From Methanocella arvoryzae MRE50 (GTDB taxonomy: Archaea; Halobacteriota; Methanocellia; Methanocellales; Methanocellaceae): a stretch of 64,000 nucleotides of DNA. The notes beneath the pieces are model-generated. The model ran no database searches, was not told the origin of the DNA, and saw nothing but the letters and a program-made list of their open reading frames with translations. The stretch is taken from assembly GCF_000063445.1 (NCBI RefSeq), contig NC_009464.1:2976001-3040000 (forward strand). Reading direction: 5' to 3'. This document shows, piece by piece, positions 38,178 to 46,627 of the stretch; position 1 is the first letter of the stretch; the number at the start of each line of letters is the position of its first letter. A program made the position numbers and the translations under genes.

Positions 38178-39983
38178 TTGAAGCTGTCCTTTTCTCATAA
38201 GCTACAGTCCGAGAGCGACGTGCGCTCTATACAGTCTATGGAGGGTCACGGCTTCACCTGCGTGGAACTTTTTTTCCCCGAGAGGGAATCGCTGGACGAG
38301 CAGACGCTCAACATGATCGACGAGGTGTCGGCCACGACCAACCTCTACCTGACCGCTCACCTGCCGTACAAGAACCTCAACATCGCGAGCATCTACCAGT
38401 ACGTCCGGGAGAGCAGCACTGATTTGCTCGTCAGCATCATCGACGACCTGTCCGACTATATCGACATCGTCACCCTTCACACCGGCTACGCCCAGTTCGG
38501 CAGCGGCAGCCTGGACCGGGCAATAGAGAACAACATCCTGAGCCTCGCGAAGATCTGCGATCGGGCCGGGCAGAACGACATCATGGTCGGCGTCGAAAAT
38601 GCGATGAACGAACGTCACATGGTGGGCAAGACATTCCGGGAAATGGAAGCGATCCTCAAGGGCGTCGACCGGGGCAACCTCGGGATCACCTTCGACGTGG
38701 GCCACGCGCAGCTTACCGGCAACATCGAAGACTACCTCTCCCGAAAGGAGTACATCCTCGAAGTCCACGCCCACGACAACTTCGGGTACACTGACGAGCA
38801 CCTGCCGATCGGCGAAGGCAAAGTCAACTGGAACCGGGTTTACGAGACGGTCAACGCCTGGGACTGCCCGTTGGTACTGGAGCAGCGGACCTTCGAGGAA
38901 GGCCTCAGAAGCGTGAAATACCTGCAAAGCCTGTCGGCGGAAACCGGGCCCTACTATCGCCTGAACCTGCTGCTCGCCCGTATCCGGGAGGCGAAGACCT
39001 CTAAGGACCTGCTCCACATCAACAGCGACATGATCGAGCTATCCGAAAGCGCACTGCAGACCGGCGGTACCGGCAGCACGATCAACCACATCGTCTCTTC
39101 CTGCCGGGATGCCATGGTCTGCCGGATGGCGGAGATCGTGCAGGCTTCTATGGCAGACAAAGCCGGCTACCCCAGGTTTAAGTATGCCTTACTGGCCACA
39201 GGCAGCTTCGGCCGGAGCGAGATGTCCGTAGAGTCCGACCAGGACACCATCCTCGTCCTGGACGACGACGTAGACGAGGCCGGCAGGGAATACTTTAAAA
39301 AGTTCTCCGAAGCCCTGGTAGAGCAACTGGCTGCCGGCGGCTTCGACCGGTGCAGGGGCAACATGATGGCCAGCAATCCCAAGTGGAGAGGCACGATCGC
39401 CGAGCTGATCTCCCGCCTGGACAACAGCTACGAGCGATCCGTGATCATGGACTCCCGGTACATCTACGGTGACAGGCCGCTCTCTCACCGGTTCATGAAG
39501 ACACTTCATAACAAGCTCCACATGGATCCATATTACTCCCTCGAGCTGGCCATATCGGCAGTAAAGGCGGACGTCGGCCTGGAGGGCGACTCCCTCAAGA
39601 TCGAGTACTTCGGTGACGCCGAAGACGCGTTCAACATTAAAAAGTACGGCTTCCGCATCTTCAGCGCGTCCGTCAAAGCCCTCGCCGCACGCCACGCCAT
39701 CACCCGCACCAACGTATCCGACCGCCTGTGGAAACTCGAAGACCTCGGCGTCATCGACGCCACCCAGTTCAAGCGTTTCATGTTCGCCTACGATCAGCTG
39801 ACGAGAGTGATGATGCTCGGCTACGTCCACAATATCAAAAAGGGCATCGTCAGCAACGAGTACGTCCAGCCTTACCTGCTGTCGAAAAAAGACCGGGACG
39901 GGCTCAAGGAATCGCTGCGCATTGTTAAAGAGCTGCAGGGCGTTGTGAGCAGCGAGTTCGCTATTGCAAAGAACTTACTATGA
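38178..39983 (+). CDS. TIM-barrel (AP endonuclease 2-like) fused to DUF294-like nucleotidyltransferase
   Basis: A 601-residue two-part protein starting at TTG 38178 after GGGTGACC. Residues ~1-255 form a xylose-isomerase/AP-endonuclease-2 TIM barrel with metal ligands in GVENAMNE, ITFDVGHAQLT, EVHAHDNFG and VLEQRTFEE. Residues ~330-440 carry the nucleotidyltransferase motif GSFGRSEMSVESDQD, as in DUF294 and GlnD-type enzymes. Residues ~450-601 are a helical DUF294_C-like part. The two halves are usually separate proteins, and the linked function is unknown. It may sense a sugar or nucleotide and modify a protein. A CACAGAG element follows. Confidence 0.78.
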   Translation: MKLSFSHKLQSESDVRSIQSMEGHGFTCVELFFPERESLDEQTLNMIDEVSATTNLYLTAHLPYKNLNIASIYQYVRESSTDLLVSIIDDLSDYIDIVTLHTGYAQFGSGSLDRAIENNILSLAKICDRAGQNDIMVGVENAMNERHMVGKTFREMEAILKGVDRGNLGITFDVGHAQLTGNIEDYLSRKEYILEVHAHDNFGYTDEHLPIGEGKVNWNRVYETVNAWDCPLVLEQRTFEEGLRSVKYLQSLSAETGPYYRLNLLLARIREAKTSKDLLHINSDMIELSESALQTGGTGSTINHIVSSCRDAMVCRMAEIVQASMADKAGYPRFKYALLATGSFGRSEMSVESDQDTILVLDDDVDEAGREYFKKFSEALVEQLAAGGFDRCRGNMMASNPKWRGTIAELISRLDNSYERSVIMDSRYIYGDRPLSHRFMKTLHNKLHMDPYYSLELAISAVKADVGLEGDSLKIEYFGDAEDAFNIKKYGFRIFSASVKALAARHAITRTNVSDRLWKLEDLGVIDATQFKRFMFAYDQLTRVMMLGYVHNIKKGIVSNEYVQPYLLSKKDRDGLKESLRIVKELQGVVSSEFAIAKNLL

Positions 39984-40027
39984 ATCTATCATATCACTAC
40001 CCGACACCCTGGGCTTGTGCCGATTAC

Positions 40028-40241
40028 TCACCACAGAGGTCACAGAGCTGCACAGAGACTCACAGAGAACGGTTCACCACAGAGGCACAGAGGGCACAGA
40101 GACTCACAGAGATTTTTCGATAAATATGGTGATAATAATCCCTTAATAGGTAAGCCTCTGTGCGTCTCTGTGTATCTCTGTGCCTCTGTGGTAACCAGTC
40201 GCTCTGTGAACCTCTGTGAGTCTCTGTGCCTCTGTGGTGAA
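40028..40241. repeat. CACAGAG palindromic element, copy 1
   Basis: A left arm (40030-40112) of tandem CACAGAG units, including CACCACAGAGGCACAGAGG, faces a right arm (40153-40240) of the complementary CTCTGTG units ending in GCCTCTGTGGTGA. About 40 AT-rich bases separate the arms, so a transcript could form a very long hairpin. It lies between convergent genes. A near copy is at 46420-46604. It does not code for protein. Confidence 0.8.
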
Positions 40242-40271
40242 TAGTTGCAGCGGACTCTCTTGGCTTTGCAG

Positions 40272-42707
40272 TCAGCCGATTTTCAGTAATGCCGTACTCA
40301 GCCGCACCAGCCCCTGGGCTGGCTTGCGGTTGATCAGTAAAAGTAAACCTTCCAGCATCTGCTCGTTGATCTTGCCCTCGCTGAAGGTGAGGACGTTGCG
40401 GAGGGGCAGGTCTTCGAGCATCTTCTCGGTCATGATCTTCTGCATCTCACCGTCCTCCGCTTCGGGCAGGGTGTTGCGGGCGCTGTTGTGGACGAGTTCG
40501 AAGAATATCCGCCCGAAGAATGTCTCCTTTACTTCGCCAAGAGTGGAGTTGATCGTATAAGGCTCTCCTTCCAGCACAATGTTGGATGGAAGAGTTTCAC
40601 CGTAAATAGCCTTGAAGGACTCGTCGTCGACGACCAGATTGCCTGGGGGCAGGTTGTAGTATATGCCAGCCGTGCTCCTCAGGTCCGGAACTGAGACGCC
40701 AGGCCTGGTCGACTCGACCCATATGGTCTCTCTCGCTCTTATGTCTGCACTTGAGGAGCCGATCAGGATCTCGAAATCCCCGCTCTCCACGTGCCAGTCG
40801 GCGGTCTCCACGTTGTAGTAGGCAAATGATCGCCTGTCCAGCGTGAACTCCACTCTTGTCATCTCCCCGGGCTGCAGGAAGACTTTATCGAAGCCCTTCA
40901 GCTCTTTTTCGGGCCTGAAGATGGTGGACTCCACGTCCCGGACGTAGAGCTGGATAACTTCTGCTCCTGCCACATCCCCGGTATTTTTCACCAGCACGCC
41001 TACTTTCAGCTCTTCATCGTCTTTTATCTGGCTGGCGCTGACTTCCATGTCTGAATATTCGAAAGACGTGTAGCTCAGCCCGTGGCCGAAGGGGAACAGC
41101 ACTGCCTTCTTCGCGGTGTCAAAGTACCTGTATCCCACGTACAAGCCTTCCCTGTATTCCACGGTCCGGGGGCCGGAGGGGAAATAGTTTGCCGAGGGAT
41201 AGTCATCAAGTTGCAGGGCGAACGTTTCCGCCAGCTTGCCGGAAGGGTTGACCATCCCGAACAGTAGGTCAGCTGCGGCGCCTCCGGCTGCCTCTCCGCC
41301 CAGATAACCTTCCAGGACCGCCTTAACATTGCCCAGCCAGGGCATCTCGACCGGGGCGCCGTTCGCCAGGACTACGACCGTGCCGGGATTAGCTTCAGCG
41401 ACCCTGCGTATCAGCTCATTGTGGCTTTCCGGCATCCTCATGTGTTCCCGGTCCATGCCCTCTGTCTCGTAGCTGTCCGGCAGCCCGGCGAATATGATCG
41501 CCACTTCGGCGCCGCGGGCGATATTACAGGCTTCGGTTATAAGTCTCTCGTCGGGCACGTCCGATCGTAGATCATAGCCCCTGGCGAAGGTGATCTCCGA
41601 CGTATAAGTGCAGAGTTCGCAGTAAGCCTTTTCCAGCCTGCAGGGATTAACCTGGGAGCTGCCGTTACCCTGGTACCTGGGATGAATGGCGAAGGCTCCG
41701 ATGACGGCGATCTTCATTCCCTTTTTCAAGGGAAGTATCCCGTCGTTTTTGAGCAGCACCATGGACTCCGCCGCTGCCTGGCGGGCCATCACGTGGTGCG
41801 TTCTCTTCTCGTAGCAGTAGTCCGGCAGCCGGTTTTCTACCGCATCGTAGACGAGCTCCAGCACCCGCTCCACCGCCTCGTCCAGCACCGCCTCGCTCAG
41901 CGTACCATCCCTCACGGCTTTGACGATCTTGGCGTCGTTGACCCCGAAGCTCGACGGCATCTCCAGGTCCTGCCCGGCTTTGAGGCCTGCGACCCGGTCG
42001 TCGCAGGCTCCCCAGTCAGTCATCACGAGGCCTTCATAGCCCCATTCTTTCCGGAGGATATCCGTCAGCAGCCGTTCGTGCTCGCTGGCGTAGACTCCGT
42101 TGACTTTATTGTACGAGCACATGACTGTCCGTGGCCTGGACTGCTTTACGGCCATCTCGAACCCGGCGAGGTATATCTCCCGCAGCGTCCGCTCATCGAC
42201 AATCGCATCGATCGTCATGCGCCGGTATTCCTGGTTATTGACTGCAAAATGCTTCAGTGAAGCGCCCACGCCAGTAGCCTGGATGCCCTCTATCATACTG
42301 GCAGCCAGCTCCCCGGTCAAATACGGGTCTTCGGAGAAGTACTCGAAGTTCCTGCCGCAGAGCGGAGACCTCTTGATGTTGGCGCCCGGCCCCAGAATGA
42401 CCGCCACGTCCTCGTGCAGGCACTCCTCTCCCAGCGCATACCCGATCTCGTATAGCAGGTTCCGGTCCCACGAGCTCGCCATCGCCGAAGCAGTGGGAAA
42501 ACAGGTCGACGGAATACTCTGCCCTATCCCTAAGTGATCCGGATCAAAAACCGGCTTTCGCAAGCCATGAGGGCCGTCGCTCAGCAGGATTGAGGGTATG
42601 CCGAGCCGGGCGATACCTTTCAGGCGGAACATGTCCAGACCAGAGCACAGCGACGCTTTTTCCTCGAGCGTCATGCTGGCAATAATGTTTTTTATAAATT
42701 CTTTCAG
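40272..42707 (-). CDS. Glycoside hydrolase family 3 beta-glucosidase
   Basis: Hydrolyses beta-linked glucosides or related sugars. ATG 42674 gives 800 residues. In-frame residues upstream (LKEFIKNIIAS) are clearly homologous to GH3 N-termini, and GGGGGGAG lies five bases before a CTG at 42707, so the true start is likely CTG. Motifs in order: SDGPHGLRK, KHFAVNNQE, the nucleophile Asp in VMTDWGACDD (~229), then the second GH3 domain and a C-terminal fibronectin-III-like domain with GLSYTSFEYS. No signal peptide is seen, so it is cytoplasmic. Uncommon in methanogens; transfer from bacteria is likely. Confidence 0.9.
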   Translation of the reverse strand: MKEFIKNIIASMTLEEKASLCSGLDMFRLKGIARLGIPSILLSDGPHGLRKPVFDPDHLGIGQSIPSTCFPTASAMASSWDRNLLYEIGYALGEECLHEDVAVILGPGANIKRSPLCGRNFEYFSEDPYLTGELAASMIEGIQATGVGASLKHFAVNNQEYRRMTIDAIVDERTLREIYLAGFEMAVKQSRPRTVMCSYNKVNGVYASEHERLLTDILRKEWGYEGLVMTDWGACDDRVAGLKAGQDLEMPSSFGVNDAKIVKAVRDGTLSEAVLDEAVERVLELVYDAVENRLPDYCYEKRTHHVMARQAAAESMVLLKNDGILPLKKGMKIAVIGAFAIHPRYQGNGSSQVNPCRLEKAYCELCTYTSEITFARGYDLRSDVPDERLITEACNIARGAEVAIIFAGLPDSYETEGMDREHMRMPESHNELIRRVAEANPGTVVVLANGAPVEMPWLGNVKAVLEGYLGGEAAGGAAADLLFGMVNPSGKLAETFALQLDDYPSANYFPSGPRTVEYREGLYVGYRYFDTAKKAVLFPFGHGLSYTSFEYSDMEVSASQIKDDEELKVGVLVKNTGDVAGAEVIQLYVRDVESTIFRPEKELKGFDKVFLQPGEMTRVEFTLDRRSFAYYNVETADWHVESGDFEILIGSSSADIRARETIWVESTRPGVSVPDLRSTAGIYYNLPPGNLVVDDESFKAIYGETLPSNIVLEGEPYTINSTLGEVKETFFGRIFFELVHNSARNTLPEAEDGEMQKIMTEKMLEDLPLRNVLTFSEGKINEQMLEGLLLLINRKPAQGLVRLSTALLKIG

Positions 42708-42903
42708 CTCTGCTCCCCCCTGCGATAGTATTTCTTCTGCCCCCCAGCGATCGCCAGGCGACTCGTAGCAAAAAAGTTGGTGAGCGACATTATATATTTT
42801 CTCGCCTGCGACTGCCCTGTAAGCCGATACGCGCCATGCGACACTACGTCAGGCGCAGGTAGAAATTAAAAGCGGCGGACGATGTCCGCCCTTAACACTT
42901 TTA

Positions 42904-43305
42904 TTACGGGAAGATTTCAGACGGGACTATTTCAGGCCCAGTCGTTACTGTCGTAGAGCCAATCGTGAAAAACGCTACGACTATCGACGCGATGATCGCC
43001 AGTACCATGGCAAAGGCGAACAAGACGACGAGGAAAATGGCCAGGTAGATGACGTGGTTGACTATGGTTACTTCCTTGCCCGCGGGCATGAGCCCCTTAT
43101 TGATGTTGTCGGCCACTTTATAGGCACTGTAAATACCGTATACCCAGACGATCAGGCCGGGCACGATGAAGAATAGTAAGCCTATCAGTTCGCCGATCAT
43201 GAACATGAGTCCCTTGAGGTACCCCTGCCCGTTGTATACCTGTCCCCACCCCGGCACAATAAACGATAGTACCGCGGCTATAAGTGGATTTTTTATTTCT
43301 GCCAT
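42904..43305 (-). CDS. Small TM2-like membrane protein
   Basis: A 133-residue membrane protein. ATG 43305 follows GAGGCGGT. The start has NPLIAAVLSFIVPGWGQVYNGQGYLKG, the G-x-x-Q-x-Y pattern of TM2-type proteins. Three to four hydrophobic helices follow, with a C-terminal Thr/Pro tail. The role of this family is not known. It stands alone between the GH3 gene and the rubredoxin-flavoprotein. Confidence 0.68.
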   Translation of the reverse strand: MAEIKNPLIAAVLSFIVPGWGQVYNGQGYLKGLMFMIGELIGLLFFIVPGLIVWVYGIYSAYKVADNINKGLMPAGKEVTIVNHVIYLAIFLVVLFAFAMVLAIIASIVVAFFTIGSTTVTTGPEIVPSEIFP

Positions 43306-43501
43306 TAAATACCGCCTCAATACTTGGGCTGTCAGCCTGCTGCCAGCCTGTAGACTGGTATACTATTAATCGGTATGGTATAAATATTTCTTATTATCAC
43401 TTTGACATTATAAGTTTGAAATATGCCCTGTCTGGCAACCGCAGAAGTGCCAAAATGGTTATACAGTATCCGGTTTACTTCGTAGTAGAGTGATCAATAC
43501 T

Positions 43502-44278
43502 ATGCCTCACTGGAAGTGTAATGTCTGCGGCTACGAGATCGAGACCACCGACGCTCCTGACCCTTGCCCGTCATGCGGCTCATCATCTGAAGAATTTTAC
43601 GTCAAAGGCCAGCACCCGAAAGACAGGCTCGATGGCCAGTCCGACCTGCTCATCATCAACGGCTCGAAGCACCGGGCGCACAACTCCGCTTACTTCGCTT
43701 CCCTGGTGGCAGAAGCGGCAAAAGAGAAGGGCGTCTCTTACCGGGTGATCCATCTCGCCGACTACAAGATAGAGCCCTGCTGGTGCTGCTACAGCATGAA
43801 GGAGGATAAGTGCAGGCTACCCTGTTGTAACGCCTTCGACGACATGCACCGGCTGCATAATCTGATCCTGTCAGCAAAAGCCGTCGTTGTCGTGAGCCCC
43901 ATCAACTGGAACGGGATGTCCGTCACGCTCAAGCAGTTCCTGGACCGGCTCACCTGCATCGAAAACATGTACCTGGTCGACGGCTCCATCCCGCTCGCCG
44001 GGCGTACTGTCGGTATCGTGGTCAACGGCCACGAGGACGGGGCTTACAAAACAGCGTTCGACATCTTTACGGTTTTCCAGAACCTGGGCTTCGTCCTGGC
44101 GCCATATGGTATTGCCTACTCCACGCACGGCAGGCAGTATCTGCCTGAAACTGATCACGAGTACTTCCGGGGAGATGAAAAGACGACGGAGTTCGTCAGG
44201 AACGTGGCCCATAACGTGATCGAGGTATCCCGGCTGGACATCGGGAGTAAAATGGAGATCAGGCCGAGCTGTGAGTGA
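43502..44278 (+). CDS. Rubredoxin-like domain fused to FMN-dependent iron-sulfur flavoprotein
   Basis: A 258-residue redox protein. Residues ~1-40 carry CNVCGYEI and CPSCGSS, a rubredoxin/rubrerythrin-type iron site. Residues ~52-250 are an NADPH-dependent FMN reductase/ISF-type flavodoxin fold (LLIINGSKHRAHNSAY for phosphate binding, SPINWNGMS, VNGHEDG). CWCCYSMKEDKCRLPCC (~95-110) has the closely spaced Cys typical of archaeal iron-sulfur flavoproteins. It probably moves electrons to oxygen- or peroxide-detoxifying partners. The ATG at 43502 follows GTGAT. Confidence 0.82.
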   Translation: MPHWKCNVCGYEIETTDAPDPCPSCGSSSEEFYVKGQHPKDRLDGQSDLLIINGSKHRAHNSAYFASLVAEAAKEKGVSYRVIHLADYKIEPCWCCYSMKEDKCRLPCCNAFDDMHRLHNLILSAKAVVVVSPINWNGMSVTLKQFLDRLTCIENMYLVDGSIPLAGRTVGIVVNGHEDGAYKTAFDIFTVFQNLGFVLAPYGIAYSTHGRQYLPETDHEYFRGDEKTTEFVRNVAHNVIEVSRLDIGSKMEIRPSCE

Positions 44279-44302
44279 ATATCCATATATCTTTGCCCGC
44301 GC

Positions 44303-45460
44303 TTAGACATGGATACGCTTAAGATACTGCTCGCTGACGCCGAGCATTTCCATGGCCTGGGCGACAATTGCGTTGGTGAACACGTAGCTGTTTATTTCTG
44401 ATATGGAGGGTCGGGTCTGGACTGACTTGGTGGCCATGATCTTGCTCATGTCCTGCTCCCAGTAGAGGCTGATATCCTCCAGCGAAACAGGTATGTACAT
44501 GGCGTTCTTGGAATAGCCCCATGAATCCATGAGGCTGGAGAGCCTGGAATCGATGTTGATCATGATCGGGAAGACGTCGGCGCCGTGCAGCTTGGCTTTG
44601 ACCACGCCTTCGATGATCTCCCTGGTATTGCCGCTGCCGCTGATGGGTATGTACGCATCCCCTCTCAGGAAAGCGGGGGTGGTGGGCCCGTCTCTCATGA
44701 AGACATTTCTGCCCAGGTGAGTCAGCCGCATGCCGAACGCTTTTGCCACGAAGCCCGATCGGCCCACGCCATCGACGATGTAGTTCCCCCTGCGGTTCAG
44801 GAGCCGCTCTATCCAGTCCCCGAGATGGCCGGCCTCAATGTTCTTCAGCAGCGCGGCGTTGCTGGCGAAGTGATCGATCTGCTTGTAATAGCGCTGGATA
44901 TCCCCCCTGTCGTGATGGTAGAGCTCCGGCACCAGCGCGTTGAGGAAGACGACCAGCTTCAGCTCGAACTCAGAGCCCAGGGCCGCGAGGCTTTTTCTGT
45001 CGAGGCCCTTCAGCGGCTCTATGATAAACGGGTAGCCGTTGTCATATTTCGAAACCATCTCGTATGCTCTGGACTTCACGTTCGAGGTGATCAGCACGAC
45101 TGGGACTTCCATGCGAAAAGCGTCCTCCAGGTACCTGATGACGCTTTTAGTCTCCCCGGAGCCTGTCGCCGCTATGATCAGGTTGTTCTTTTCCGGGTCG
45201 ATGTACCGCCTGATGGGATCGTCCAGCGTCAGGGGTGTGATGTTTTCGTATTTCGACGACTGCTGGAGAAAGTCGTACAGGGCGAGCGCACTACGGCCTT
45301 CGGCGATGCCGTAGATGAGCTTGGTATCCGGGCCGTCCAGGAAAAAGCCGGTGAGAAGGCTGACCAGCTCGGAAACCTTATCCTGGTCTATCTCTTTCAG
45401 CTGCTGGATAAACTGTCGCTGGATTTCGACTGACTCGTAAAACGTCGAAGTACCAATCAT
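44303..45460 (-). CDS. Tandem SIS-domain sugar isomerase-like protein
   Basis: A 385-residue protein with two SIS (sugar isomerase) domains. The first (~45-190) has IYGIAEGRSALALYDFLQQ and AATGSGETKSVI. The second (~225-385) has DGVGRSGFVAKAFGMRLTHLG and PISGSGNTREIIEG. The second domain resembles 6-phospho-3-hexuloisomerase (PHI/HxlB). PHI is used for ribulose phosphate synthesis in archaea. The two-domain form suggests a distinct phosphosugar isomerase or sensor. It is a single gene, transcribed opposite to its neighbours. Confidence 0.78.
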   Translation of the reverse strand: MIGTSTFYESVEIQRQFIQQLKEIDQDKVSELVSLLTGFFLDGPDTKLIYGIAEGRSALALYDFLQQSSKYENITPLTLDDPIRRYIDPEKNNLIIAATGSGETKSVIRYLEDAFRMEVPVVLITSNVKSRAYEMVSKYDNGYPFIIEPLKGLDRKSLAALGSEFELKLVVFLNALVPELYHHDRGDIQRYYKQIDHFASNAALLKNIEAGHLGDWIERLLNRRGNYIVDGVGRSGFVAKAFGMRLTHLGRNVFMRDGPTTPAFLRGDAYIPISGSGNTREIIEGVVKAKLHGADVFPIMINIDSRLSSLMDSWGYSKNAMYIPVSLEDISLYWEQDMSKIMATKSVQTRPSISEINSYVFTNAIVAQAMEMLGVSEQYLKRIHV

Positions 45461-45585
45461 TACATTTATCTATGTATTAATTTATATAAAAAGCTGATCA
45501 GGACTGACAGCCGGCTTACCTGTCGACATGTATTTGCGCCCGAAGAGCGATAAGATCACAAACTTACTTTCATATAGTGATTACC

Positions 45586-46368
45586 ATGGATTCAACTGCA
45601 CCTTTATACTCGGCGATCGTCGGATGCGGCACTACCGGCTGCTTCCTGCTGAGCCTGCTGCGCCAGTCTCAGGCCAGAGCTAAGTTAGTCGCCATCGATG
45701 ACAATTCGGGATCGCTTGAGATGTCGGCCGCCGATCAGCAAGTCCTCGCCAGGCCTGGCGAGAAATTAAAAGCGGATATCGGCTCTTTTGAGGTCGTCTT
45801 CGTCGTCTTCGACCCGTCGGAGGGCGACTCCCTGGCATACGCCCGGGACGTGGCCTCCAGGGCTTCGACTGAAGGCGCGTACGTCTACGGGTTCGCCATT
45901 AATAAAACTGGCAGCAGCCTGGCAGAGGCGGATGTGGCGCCCGGCTTCGGCGGCATGGCCATCGTCGACGCAGCATGGGTGCTGGAGAAGCGGGGCGACG
46001 GCGACGAAGAGCGGGCGCTCCACATCGCTTTCAACTTCGCAGCACATACGCTGACCTTCCTGACCGCTGCCATCGACTCCGGCGACCTGCCGGTATCCCC
46101 GTTCCGGGAAATCACCTCCGCCGGCACCGCCGGTTTCGCAGCGACCCACCTCTCCGAGGCCGAGTCAGTCTACGCCATGACCATGAGCAAGATCGACAGC
46201 CCCCAGGTGAAGTCCGGCTTCGTCTTCATAGACGCCGCCACCGGCGACGTCCTGGCCCGGCGCATCTTCCTCCGCGTCGCCGCAGGCCTGCCCCGGGAAT
46301 CCAACCTCAGCATGCTCCGCGTGGGCGGGCTGGCGCCCTTCAAGATCATGGTTATGCTGGTGCATTAA
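45586..46368 (+). CDS. FtsZ-superfamily-like protein lacking the Gly-rich loop
   Basis: A 260-residue protein of uncertain kind. It starts with a nucleotide-binding-like loop, SAIVGCGTTGCFLLSLL, followed by AIDD. Next come FEVVFVVFDPSEGDSLAYARDVASRASTEGAYVYGFAI and a C-terminal part (PFREITSAGTAGFAATHLSEAES ... LAPFKIMVMLVH) that follows the layout of FtsZ. The FtsZ signature GGGTGTG is replaced by FDPSEGDS, so GTPase activity or polymerisation is doubtful. It could also be an unrelated Rossmann protein. The ATG at 45586 follows GTGAT; GTG 45577 is alternative. Confidence 0.45.
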   Translation: MDSTAPLYSAIVGCGTTGCFLLSLLRQSQARAKLVAIDDNSGSLEMSAADQQVLARPGEKLKADIGSFEVVFVVFDPSEGDSLAYARDVASRASTEGAYVYGFAINKTGSSLAEADVAPGFGGMAIVDAAWVLEKRGDGDEERALHIAFNFAAHTLTFLTAAIDSGDLPVSPFREITSAGTAGFAATHLSEAESVYAMTMSKIDSPQVKSGFVFIDAATGDVLARRIFLRVAAGLPRESNLSMLRVGGLAPFKIMVMLVH

Positions 46369-46419
46369 GAGCTGAGGCTCTACCTCATTTTTTACTCTGA
46401 CCGCTCAAGAATAAATAAT

Positions 46420-46604
46420 TACAGAGACGCAGGGAGAACGGTTTACCACGGAGGCACAGAGGCACAGAGGTTCACAGAGTACTGGTTACCACGGAGGCAC
46501 AGAGGCGCACAGAGATTTTTATGTTGAATAATATACTGATAACCATTTATAATGTAAGCCTCTGTGCGTCTCTGTGTTTCTCTGTGCCTCTGTGGTGAGC
46601 CGTC
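46420..46604. repeat. CACAGAG palindromic element, copy 2
   Basis: Same make-up as copy 1: ACCACGGAGGCACAGAGGCACAG at the left (46445 onward), an AT-rich centre, and TGTAAGCCTCTGTGCGTCTC at the right (46553-46572). The right-arm core is almost identical to copy 1. It also lies between convergent genes. Confidence 0.78.
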
Positions 46605-46627
46605 ACTTAATAGGCCCTATAGTTCTT

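Noticed and set aside
38202-39017. Open frame of 271 codons on the minus strand
   Set aside because: Antisense to the TIM-barrel part of the 38178-39983 protein; the Val/Asp-rich translation is typical of a shadow frame.
40028-40241. CRISPR array
   Set aside because: The CACAGAG units are short, abutting and inverted on the other side; there are no unique spacers of constant length.
44585-45433. Open frame of 282 codons on the plus strand
   Set aside because: Antisense to the double SIS gene with no ribosome site or recognisable domain.
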